Source of the DNA: Pseudomonadota bacterium
GTDB lineage: Bacteria; Desulfobacterota; Anaeroferrophillalia; Anaeroferrophillales; Anaeroferrophillaceae
DNA: 5,006 nucleotides
Direction of reading: 5' to 3'
Assembly: GCA_011042595.1 (NCBI GenBank)
Contig: DQWO01000249.1
Location: 1-5,006, forward strand
Below, in pieces: positions 1-5,006 of the stretch. The translations under genes were made by a program, and so were the position numbers. The number at the start of each line of letters is the position of its first letter. Position 1 is the first letter of the stretch. Under the pieces are notes generated by a model, which saw only the letters and a list, made by a program, of their open reading frames with translations, did no database searches and was not told the DNA's origin.

Positions 1-39
1 ACATTCAGGATGTTCGGGCTTGGCTCATAGCGGCATTGG

Positions 40-76
40 GTGCCGAACGAATCACCACGACGGTGATTCGCGGCAC
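40..76. repeat. Inner hairpin 1 (15 bp stem with a 2-nt bulge)
   Basis: The arms GTGCCG (40-45) and CGAATCACC (48-56) pair with GGTGATTCG (62-70) and CGGCAC (71-76). All 15 pairs are perfect, leaving AA at 46-47 as a bulge and ACGAC at 57-61 as the loop. There is no run of T after it, so it does not look like an intrinsic terminator. Its right arm (69-77) is identical to the left arm of the next hairpin (86-94), which allows an alternative pairing. Confidence 0.85.
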
Positions 77-85
77 ACACCTCGG

Positions 86-106
86 CGCGGCACACGATGT
101 GCCGCG
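86..106. repeat. Inner hairpin 2 (9 bp perfect stem, 3-nt loop)
   Basis: CGCGGCACA at 86-94 pairs perfectly with TGTGCCGCG at 98-106 around the loop CGA (95-97). The same nine bases CGCGGCACA also occur at 69-77, so bases 98-106 could pair with either copy. No T tract follows. Confidence 0.85.
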
Positions 107-154
107 AGAATGAGCGAGAGCCATGCCGGAACACCCTGATACCTTAATTTGGGT

Positions 155-173
155 CGCGGGCGTTAAGCCCGCG
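155..173. repeat. Short GC-rich hairpin upstream of the tpx-type gene
   Basis: CGCGGGC at 155-161 and GCCCGCG at 167-173 form a perfect 7-bp stem around GTTAA (162-166). It lies outside the larger nested palindrome and is followed by mixed AT-rich sequence without a clear U tract on either strand, so a terminator role is weakly supported. It could be a REP-like unit or part of the 5' leader of the operon. Confidence 0.7.
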
Positions 174-193
174 TTAGTCGAAAAATTATGGTT

Positions 194-199
194 GATAAT
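194..199 (+). promoter_or_regulatory. Possible -10 box upstream of the tpx-type gene
   Basis: GATAAT at 194-199 matches five of six bases of the sigma70 -10 consensus and sits in an AT-rich stretch (181-217) about 40 bases before the start codon. No convincing -35 hexamer lies at the expected 16-18 base spacing (the best is GCGTTA at 171-176, within the hairpin arm), so this is only a candidate. Confidence 0.2.
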
Positions 200-227
200 A
201 AATCACGAATAATTAAAGGGAATTGGT

Positions 228-236
228 GGAGGTGAT
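228..236 (+). promoter_or_regulatory. Strong ribosome binding site deciding the tpx start
   Basis: GGAGGTGAT is a perfect nine-base complement to the usual 3' end of bacterial 16S rRNA. From GGAGG there are 8 bases to ATG 241 and 11 to ATG 244, which favours 241. The in-frame TTG at 223 and ATG at 235 lie before or inside this site and are unlikely starts. Confidence 0.8.
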
Positions 237-240
237 GGCT

Positions 241-753
241 ATGATGGAAAAAAACGGTTTAGTGACCATGGGTGGAAACCCGGTGACCCTGTTGGGTCCG
301 GAGTTGAAAGTTGGGGATCATGCTCCTGATTTCAAGGTCGTCGATGGTGATTTCAATCCGGTTTCTCTGAATAATTTCCGGGGTAAAAATAAACTAATCA
401 GCGTTGTTCCTTCCCTGGATACTCCCATCTGCGAGTTGCAGACCCAGCGTTTTAACCAGGAAGTGGAACAATTGCCAAAAGATGTTGTTGTGCTGACCAT
501 CAGTATGGATCTGCCATTTGCCCAGAGCCGTTTTTGCGGTGCCAAAAATATTAATCGGGTGCAGGTCCTTTCCGACTATAAATATCGTTCATTTGGCTAT
601 GCCTACGGGGTCATGATTAAAGAAATGATGCTCTTGACTCGGGCTATCTTCCTGCTTGATAAACAAAATGTCATCAGGTATGTGGAAATCTGTCCGGAAG
701 TAAAGGAACATCCACATTATTATGAGGCTTTGGAGGCCGTAAAGTCCCTGTGA
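241..753 (+). CDS. tpx: Thiol peroxidase, Tpx-type atypical 2-Cys peroxiredoxin
   Basis: The enzyme reduces hydrogen peroxide and organic hydroperoxides, being regenerated through thioredoxin in known family members. From ATG 241 the product is 170 residues, close to the 168 of E. coli Tpx; no signal peptide is visible, so it is probably cytoplasmic. The N-terminus has the family's GNPVTLLG strand. The peroxidatic site reads PSLDTPIC, giving Pro57, Thr61 and Cys64; the resolving cysteine is Cys99 in the hallmark DLPFAQSRFCGA; the active-site Arg is Arg134 in LLTRAIFLLD. A third cysteine, Cys151 (EICPEV), is not part of the standard pair. The start is set by the GGAGGTGAT site at 228-236. The stop TGA (751-753) overlaps the ATG of the following binding-protein gene by one base, implying translational coupling. 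Family assignment is firm; the in vivo substrate is inferred. Confidence 0.93.
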   Translation: MMEKNGLVTMGGNPVTLLGPELKVGDHAPDFKVVDGDFNPVSLNNFRGKNKLISVVPSLDTPICELQTQRFNQEVEQLPKDVVVLTISMDLPFAQSRFCGAKNINRVQVLSDYKYRSFGYAYGVMIKEMMLLTRAIFLLDKQNVIRYVEICPEVKEHPHYYEALEAVKSL

Positions 754-1787
754 TGGCAAATAAATTTTATATCCGGATGCTTTGTCTTGTCTTGCTGATC
801 CTGATGCCCGCTATGGCTGCCGCTGGCCAGCGGGTTTTTATCGTTTACAGCTATCATCCTGATTATTTCTGGCAACAGGATGAAGAACAGGGGATCAAAA
901 AAGCCCTGAGCGGGGTGGAGATTACTTTTGGCAGTTATTTTCTTGACAGCAAGAAACATCAGGCTCAGGAGTGGCTGGACCAGCAGGTAAAAATATGTCT
1001 GGAGAAAATCAAGCTATTTCAGCCGGATGTGATTATCACCTGTGACGATAATGCCACCAAAACCATCGGCAGAACCTTTTTCAAGCAGAAGATGCCGGTG
1101 GTATTTCTGGGCTTGAATGACGAACCGGAAGCCTATGGCCTGGTTGAACCCGGCAGGTGTCAGCATCCGGGGGAAAATATAACCGGGGTTCTGGAGCGAC
1201 ATTATTATCGGGATGCCGCCGTTTTGCTCCAGACCATTCTGCTGGCCAATAGCCTAAAAGTAAAAAAACTTGATATCATTACAGATGATTCCTGTACTTC
1301 TACCATTCTGCTCAAATTTTTACGGGATGAATCTTGTAAAACTCCCTGGGAGCTGGTTTTTTTGCCCCAGGCCAAATCATTTTCCCAATATAAAGAGCAG
1401 ATTATGGGCGTAAATCAATCAGGTCATGCGGCGTTTATCTATAACCTGGAGACGCTCAAGGATGATGCCGGTCACTATATCCCTGATATGGATGTTGTGG
1501 TTTGGACCAGCAAACATCTTGCAATGCCGGCGGTTGCTTTCCATGGGTGCTACCTGGAAAAAGGGGCTGCCTTGTGCGGCGTGGTGGTCAGTGGCCGGAC
1601 ACAGGGCTATTATGCCGGTTTGAAAGTCAAACAGATCCTTGGGGGAGTCTCCGCTGGAGAGATTCCCATGGACCGGCCGCCAAAAGGGACAGTGGTACTG
1701 AATGTTTCGGTGGCACAGCGTTTGGGGATTAAAATTCCCCTTGAAATTCTCTTGGGTGCTGATATTATTTATGATGCTGAAAAATGA
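753..1787 (+). CDS. Periplasmic substrate-binding protein, ABC_sub_bind (COG2984) type
   Basis: The product has 344 residues from ATG 753. Residues 1-24 form a Sec signal peptide (Lys4, a hydrophobic core IRMLCLVLLILMP, then AMAAA with likely cleavage before Gly25), so it is exported. The mature protein starts with a beta-strand/loop RVFIVYSYHPDYFW and follows a bilobed binding-protein fold: PDVIITCDDNAT at 91-102, VVFLGLNDEPEAYG at 116-129, NITGVLER at 142-149 as hinge-like segment, and a C-terminal LNVSVAQRLGIKIPLEILLGAD (316-337), the strongest signature of the PF04392/COG2984 family. Ligands of this family are poorly known, so none is assigned. No permease or ATPase gene is adjacent; the next full gene is a sensor kinase, which suggests a sensory role (inference). 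GTG 750 is an alternative start two residues... one codon upstream. GGAGG at 732-736 is rather far (16 bases), so translation is probably coupled to the peroxidase gene. Confidence 0.82.
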   Translation: MANKFYIRMLCLVLLILMPAMAAAGQRVFIVYSYHPDYFWQQDEEQGIKKALSGVEITFGSYFLDSKKHQAQEWLDQQVKICLEKIKLFQPDVIITCDDNATKTIGRTFFKQKMPVVFLGLNDEPEAYGLVEPGRCQHPGENITGVLERHYYRDAAVLLQTILLANSLKVKKLDIITDDSCTSTILLKFLRDESCKTPWELVFLPQAKSFSQYKEQIMGVNQSGHAAFIYNLETLKDDAGHYIPDMDVVVWTSKHLAMPAVAFHGCYLEKGAALCGVVVSGRTQGYYAGLKVKQILGGVSAGEIPMDRPPKGTVVLNVSVAQRLGIKIPLEILLGADIIYDAEK

Positions 1788-1852
1788 TGCTGGCTTCGAC
1801 AAAACTCCTGATGATGGTCCTGTGCCGGATGGGGCTGGTTGAAAGTCTGTGA
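1784..1852 (+). CDS. Possible 22-residue bridging ORF between binding protein and kinase
   Basis: An ATG at 1784 overlaps the upstream stop as ATGA (1784-1787) and opens a frame of 22 codons whose TGA (1850-1852) overlaps the kinase's GTG start as GTGA (1849-1852). It fills the whole 61-base gap. The peptide is rich in Met and Leu (it begins MMLASTKLLMMVL and contains one Cys) and has no recognisable homology. No Shine-Dalgarno site precedes it, so it could be read only by ribosomes finishing the binding-protein gene. It may serve to carry ribosomes to the weakly signalled kinase start, or it may be chance. Treat it as a hypothesis rather than a confirmed gene. Confidence 0.35.
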   Translation: MMLASTKLLMMVLCRMGLVESL

Positions 1853-4467
1853 AACATAAATTCTACCTCCAATTCTTCCTCTTTATCTCTCTTTGCCTGG
1901 GATTCTGCTTGGTCGGCGGCAGCCTTTTTTATCAAAAGCTGGTAAAAAACATTGCCGGCAATCTGCAGTATGAACATGTCCTGGTTGCTGAACGAATCAA
2001 GGATAATATGGAATCACATTTGGAACGGGTTGGCCGCAGCATAGACTCTATCCTGACTTTCCATGGTCATGGAAACGGTACTATTCGCCTGGCTATTGCC
2101 GATCGTTTTCATCTTCTGCAGACAATTTATCCTGAGATTGGCAAACTGGCTTTGGCCAACGAAGATAAAATTTTTTTCAGTGATAAAAAAGGTTTATTGC
2201 AGTCTACCGGTATGCCTGTGAGTGCGGTGTATGAGTGGTCGCAGCTGAAACAAAAATTCTGGTGGCAGGTGCGGGAAGGACAATCAGAGGCAACAGTGAT
2301 GGAGTTGTTTCAGTTTGTCCCCGAGGTGGATAGGATTGTCCATCTGCCGGCGGTTCTCTTTGCCAAAAAAGTGATAATCAATAAACTGTATTATGGGACT
2401 ATTCTTATTCCTTACCAATTGGAATTCATGGTAACCAACTTTTTGCAAGCCATGGAATCTGAGGGAAAACGGTCGGTAGCACTCATCAGTGACCAGGGGC
2501 TGGTGCTTTATTCCACCATCGGTGAACTTTGTTATACTCACCTTCTTCCGGCGTTCTCCCCCCGGTTATCAAAAGAACAACACCAGAAACAATGCTCACT
2601 GGTTGAGACTGGAGCTCTTCCCATGGTGATTGAAAAATTGAAAAAACTCCAGCCCTTCCATTGTCGTTTTGCTTTGGATGATAGCGAAAATGGTAAAGGT
2701 TATGAAGCTTTTTTCAGCCCGGTTAATTTAGGGGGGACTAATTGGACGGTGATGGTAGGGTCCCCTTTCCCGGGGCCATATGCCGCGGTTAATCAGGTCT
2801 TTTTTCCGCTTTTCTGGGGAATACTGAGTTTGGTGACCGTGATTGGGCTGGTAACCTTCTGGTTGTTTCGCCAGACAAATATTTATTGGCAGGGATTGAC
2901 GGTTTTTCAGCGGGCTGCGGAGAATAGTGGTGATGGGATTTACATCGCTGACCTTGATGGTTTATGTATCTACGCCAATCAGGCTTATGGTGAACTTGCC
3001 GGTTATGACCCGGCTGAACTGGTGGGTAAAAAGATAAGTGAAATCCAGCAGGATCTGAGCCCGGAGAATATTCAGCAAGCGGTTCATGAAGCGATTGGCA
3101 GTGGGAAGCGATGGCGTGGCATTGTGCGCCTGAAGAGTCAGGATCGGCAGGTAATGGAGTTGAGCCAGAGCATCTGGCCCATAATCCAGCACCAGAAGAT
3201 CGTCGGATATGTCTGCAGTCAGCATGATATTACTGAGGAACAACAGATGAAGCAGCAGCTGGAAATCTATTCCCAGCAGCTTGAAGCAGAAGTCAGAAAT
3301 AAAACCCGGGCACTGGTTCAGTCCCAGAAGATGGAAACCGTAGGTTTGCTGGCTGCCGGTTTTGCCCATGATTTTAATAATCTGCTGGCCGGGTTTTACG
3401 GTAATATTCAGCTATTGGAGCTTTCGACGGCCAAAGAAAGCGAAAAAAGCCGAAAATATGTTGCCAAACTCAAGGATATTTCCAACCGGGCGGCGGAACT
3501 GGTGCGCCGGATCCTAGAATTTTCCCGGAAAGATCAGGGCGTTGCTGTTAATAGCTCCATCGGCCAGATTATTCGGGAATCGGTTGAGCTGGCTTCCCAC
3601 TCACTGCCCAAAAATGTGAGCATATCTTTTGAGAATGATGCCAAAGGGAGTATTGTCCAGGTGGAAAAAGCCCAGATTATGCAGGTGCTGATGAATATTA
3701 TGATTAATGCCCGGGATGCCATTGGTTCCCGTCCGGATGGGCATATAAACATTGTCAGTAAGCAGAGAAATTTGGGTAAACTGGCTGCTGACCGCCTGAA
3801 TTTGAAAACGGCGGGTCGTTATGTGGAAATAAGCATAAGCGATGATGGCCCGGGCATTCCAAAAAATCTTATTGACCGGGTTTTTGACCCGTTTTTCAGT
3901 ACCAAGGAATGGTCTGACAGTAAGGGAACCGGCATCGGCCTATCCATAGTCTATACGGTTATCCACAATTACGAAGGAACGGTGTTGATAGACAGTAAAA
4001 AAGGGCAGGGCACAACCTTTAGAATATTTTTGCCCTGTGCTGATGGTGCAACTACCCGAATAGACGATAATGCTGAGCCGGAGGTGACGGTCCAGCTTGA
4101 AGACAAGACTATTCTGGTAATTGAAGATGAAGAAGATGTGCGGGAAAGTCTTCGTGATTTACTTGACCGGCATGGAGCTCGGGTCCTGTTGGCTGAAGAC
4201 GGTCGACAGGGGCAGACAATTATTCATGAGCAGAGTCCGGATATTATTATTCTGGATCTGAATATGCCGATGATGAGTGGTGAAATGCTGCTCTCGGAGA
4301 TGAAAGAGGAAATTGCTCATATCCCGGTGATGGTAATGACCGGTTTGTCCCGGGATGGCTATATGATGTCGGTTGAATTTCCGATGGTAAAAGCGGTGCT
4401 GCAAAAACCGTTTAATCATCGTACTCTGTTGCATGCTCTCTCATTGGCATTCTCAGCTGGTGATTAA
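1849..4467 (+). CDS. Hybrid sensor histidine kinase: periplasmic Cache-like, PAS, HisKA, HATPase, receiver
   Basis: An 872-residue inner-membrane kinase. TM1 spans about 7-29 and TM2 about 317-340, enclosing a periplasmic sensor region of roughly 285 residues that resembles a double Cache domain (for example ALISDQGLVLYST at 211-223, with ILIPYQLEF at 185-193 before it). A PAS domain follows at about 351-464 (ENSGDGIYIADLDG to HDITEEQ), then a coiled coil (465-495). The HisKA H-box is GFAHDFNNLL with phospho-acceptor His507. The ATPase domain shows the N box (Asn616, Asn620), G1 DDGPGIP (665-671), F box FDPFF (679-683), G2 KGTGIGLS (692-699) and G3 KGQGTTF (718-724). A C-terminal receiver (about 753-868) has Glu759/Asp760, phospho-acceptor Asp803 (ILDLNMP), Thr831 and Lys853. 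All catalytic residues are present, so it should be active. An in-frame TGA at 1840-1842 limits the start; GTG 1849 is the only choice keeping TM1, though its ribosome site is weak. Probable partner of the upstream binding protein. Confidence 0.93.
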   Translation: MKHKFYLQFFLFISLCLGFCLVGGSLFYQKLVKNIAGNLQYEHVLVAERIKDNMESHLERVGRSIDSILTFHGHGNGTIRLAIADRFHLLQTIYPEIGKLALANEDKIFFSDKKGLLQSTGMPVSAVYEWSQLKQKFWWQVREGQSEATVMELFQFVPEVDRIVHLPAVLFAKKVIINKLYYGTILIPYQLEFMVTNFLQAMESEGKRSVALISDQGLVLYSTIGELCYTHLLPAFSPRLSKEQHQKQCSLVETGALPMVIEKLKKLQPFHCRFALDDSENGKGYEAFFSPVNLGGTNWTVMVGSPFPGPYAAVNQVFFPLFWGILSLVTVIGLVTFWLFRQTNIYWQGLTVFQRAAENSGDGIYIADLDGLCIYANQAYGELAGYDPAELVGKKISEIQQDLSPENIQQAVHEAIGSGKRWRGIVRLKSQDRQVMELSQSIWPIIQHQKIVGYVCSQHDITEEQQMKQQLEIYSQQLEAEVRNKTRALVQSQKMETVGLLAAGFAHDFNNLLAGFYGNIQLLELSTAKESEKSRKYVAKLKDISNRAAELVRRILEFSRKDQGVAVNSSIGQIIRESVELASHSLPKNVSISFENDAKGSIVQVEKAQIMQVLMNIMINARDAIGSRPDGHINIVSKQRNLGKLAADRLNLKTAGRYVEISISDDGPGIPKNLIDRVFDPFFSTKEWSDSKGTGIGLSIVYTVIHNYEGTVLIDSKKGQGTTFRIFLPCADGATTRIDDNAEPEVTVQLEDKTILVIEDEEDVRESLRDLLDRHGARVLLAEDGRQGQTIIHEQSPDIIILDLNMPMMSGEMLLSEMKEEIAHIPVMVMTGLSRDGYMMSVEFPMVKAVLQKPFNHRTLLHALSLAFSAGD

Positions 4468-4495
4468 CAATCCGGATATCAATGGATGGAAATAC

Positions 4496-4501
4496 GAGGA
4501 G
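4496..4501 (+). promoter_or_regulatory. Ribosome binding site deciding the MoaE-like start
   Basis: GAGGAG lies four bases before ATG 4506 (six if GAGG alone is counted). The upstream in-frame ATG at 4482 lacks a comparable site, so 4506 is the preferred start. Confidence 0.7.
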
Positions 4502-4505
4502 AATA

Positions 4506-4910
4506 ATGTCGGCAATAATCGAAGCTTATACGACCGAGCAGCCGTTTGAATTTGCTTCCTGTTATCATGCTTTTCAGCAGCAGGAAACGGATGCCACGGG
4601 AACGGTGGTTATTCATCATGGTAAAGTAAAATATCCCGGTAAACAGGTAGTGGCATTTAGCCACGTGGTTCTGTCCCCGCTGATTGCGGATCCCGATGCC
4701 GCCCTGACCGAGGTCGGGAGAAAGGCAGCCAACCAATGTGATTTGCACCAGGTATTTATCGCTCATCGATTGGGGGTTGTCGGTCGGGGTGATGATGTGT
4801 TGCTGGTGATCGCCTCCGCCGCGACCAGAAAGCAGGCTTTTGCCGGTTGTGCCTGGATAGTTGATGAGATAAAAAGGGAAAATATAATTCAGCTGATAGA
4901 GCGAACCTGA
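4506..4910 (+). CDS. Divergent, shortened MoaE-like protein (molybdopterin synthase large subunit family)
   Basis: True MoaE pairs with MoaD to put the dithiolene sulfurs into precursor Z during molybdenum cofactor synthesis. This 134-residue protein shows the family order: TGTVVIHHGKVK (31-42) corresponding to the conserved TGKVR strand, AHRLGVVGRGDD (86-97) matching HRxGxxxxGD, then ASAATRKQAFAGCAWIVDEIK (103-123) matching the SxHRxxAFxAxxxxxDxxK helix. Compared with E. coli MoaE, Lys123 aligns with catalytic Lys119, but Lys42 replaces Arg39, Thr107 replaces His103, and Leu130 stands where Lys126 should be. The P-x-W-K motif and the roughly 30-residue C-terminal tail are absent. It may therefore be inactive in the standard reaction or have a different role; no moaD lies in the window. 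It follows the kinase gene by 38 bases and overlaps the next gene by one base (TGATG). Family call is good; function is uncertain. Confidence 0.72.
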   Translation: MSAIIEAYTTEQPFEFASCYHAFQQQETDATGTVVIHHGKVKYPGKQVVAFSHVVLSPLIADPDAALTEVGRKAANQCDLHQVFIAHRLGVVGRGDDVLLVIASAATRKQAFAGCAWIVDEIKRENIIQLIERT

Positions 4911-5006
4911 TGATTAATCAATCTGAGCTGTTTCAGCCACCCGGATGGGCCCGTAATCCCCATTTTCAGACCATTATCGCCAATCGGAGAATCCGCAGCT
5001 TCGGAT
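4910..5006 (+). CDS. Partial alpha/beta hydrolase, YheT/COG0429-like (N-terminus only)
   Basis: Only the first 32 codons are inside the window; the gene runs off the right edge. ATG 4910 overlaps the stop of the MoaE-like gene as TGATG, with no strong ribosome site, so translation is probably coupled. The peptide contains FQPPGWARNPHFQTI (residues 8-22), which matches the characteristic N-terminal P-x-W-x-R-N-x-H-x-Q-T-I signature of YheT-type hydrolases (E. coli YheT has NCHLQTM at the equivalent place). The family comprises putative carboxylesterase-like hydrolases of mostly unknown substrate. The nucleophile elbow and catalytic triad would lie beyond the window, so activity cannot be judged. 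Confidence 0.68.
   Translation, partial: MINQSELFQPPGWARNPHFQTIIANRRIRSFG

Larger units (their letters stand above)
5..139. repeat. Nested palindromic element with outer imperfect inverted repeat
   Basis: Bases 5-26 pair with 118-139 in an inverted repeat matching at 19 of 22 positions (mismatched pairs 10/134, 16/128, 20/124). This outer stem encloses two perfect hairpins, at 40-76 and 86-106, so a single strand could fold into a three-way junction. The six-base motif CGGCA(C/T) occurs at 31-36, 71-76 and 88-93, and its reverse complement at 40-45, 99-104 and 123-128, giving three copies in each direction. No open reading frame of note covers the region and it is richer in GC than the genes after it. 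It resembles a REP/BIME-like or small MITE-like element, or a structured RNA leader; the sequence alone does not decide. It begins only five bases from the window edge and may extend further left. Confidence 0.7.

Noticed and set aside
155..180. Integron attC-like sequence (GGGCGTTAAGC and GCGTTAG look like attC core ends)
   Set aside because: GTTAAGC fits GTTRRRY, but no matching RYYYAAC partner is found upstream within the window and no integrase is present. The hairpin explains the sequence more simply.
155..190. Intrinsic terminator at the 155-173 hairpin
   Set aside because: The stem is GC-rich, but the following bases are GTTAGTCG rather than a T run, and on the other strand the flank is also not a T tract.
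223..240. TTG 223 or ATG 235 as start of the peroxidase
   Set aside because: Both precede or lie inside the GGAGGTGAT ribosome site (228-236); the site is positioned for ATG 241. The extra residues would not extend any Tpx motif.
318..545. Reverse-strand open frame across the peroxidase gene
   Set aside because: It is a shadow of the firmly identified Tpx coding region and shows no recognisable motif.
1419..1802. Reverse-strand open frame across the binding-protein gene
   Set aside because: It lies opposite a gene with clear family signatures, lacks a ribosome site and resembles no known protein.
1780..1860. A frameshift splitting one fused binding-protein/kinase gene
   Set aside because: The binding protein ends at its natural family C-terminus and the kinase begins with a proper membrane segment, so two separate proteins are expected.
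2962..3369. Reverse-strand open frame of 135 codons opposite the kinase PAS and HisKA region
   Set aside because: The opposite strand carries conserved PAS and H-box motifs; this frame has none of its own.
4479..4766. Reverse-strand open frame opposite the MoaE-like gene
   Set aside because: The + strand frame has MoaE motifs, a ribosome site and coupled spacing; the reverse frame has no support.

Overview
The window looks like bacterial chromosome, most likely from an anaerobic or facultative member of the Desulfobacterota (old Deltaproteobacteria) or a similar Gram-negative group. That placement is inference. It rests on a periplasmic binding protein with a Sec signal paired with a large hybrid histidine kinase of the style common in those bacteria, on very strong GGAGGTGAT-type ribosome sites, and on moderate GC content. 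No rRNA, tRNA, transposase, phage or CRISPR sequence is present.

Layout: bases 1-240 are non-coding. Bases 5-139 are GC-rich and densely palindromic, with an outer imperfect inverted repeat enclosing two perfect hairpins, followed by a separate 7-bp hairpin (155-173) and an AT-rich leader. From 241 onward everything reads on the + strand with almost no gaps: a Tpx-type thiol peroxidase (241-753), a periplasmic binding protein of the ABC_sub_bind/COG2984 type (753-1787), a possible 22-codon bridging ORF (1784-1852), a hybrid sensor kinase of 872 residues (1849-4467), a degenerate MoaE-like protein (4506-4910), and the first 32 codons of a YheT/COG0429-type alpha/beta hydrolase (from 4910, cut by the window end).

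How the genes fit together: the spacing (1-bp TGATG overlaps at two junctions, ATGA and GTGA overlaps around the mini-ORF, and a 38-bp gap before the MoaE-like gene) suggests one transcription unit. The binding protein has no permease or ATPase beside it but is directly followed by a membrane kinase with a large periplasmic domain. The simplest reading is that it presents a ligand to the kinase instead of feeding a transporter. The kinase carries its own receiver domain, but no DNA-binding regulator or Hpt protein is encoded here, so the output must lie elsewhere. Why a peroxidase heads this unit, and what the MoaE-like protein does after losing several catalytic positions, are open questions.
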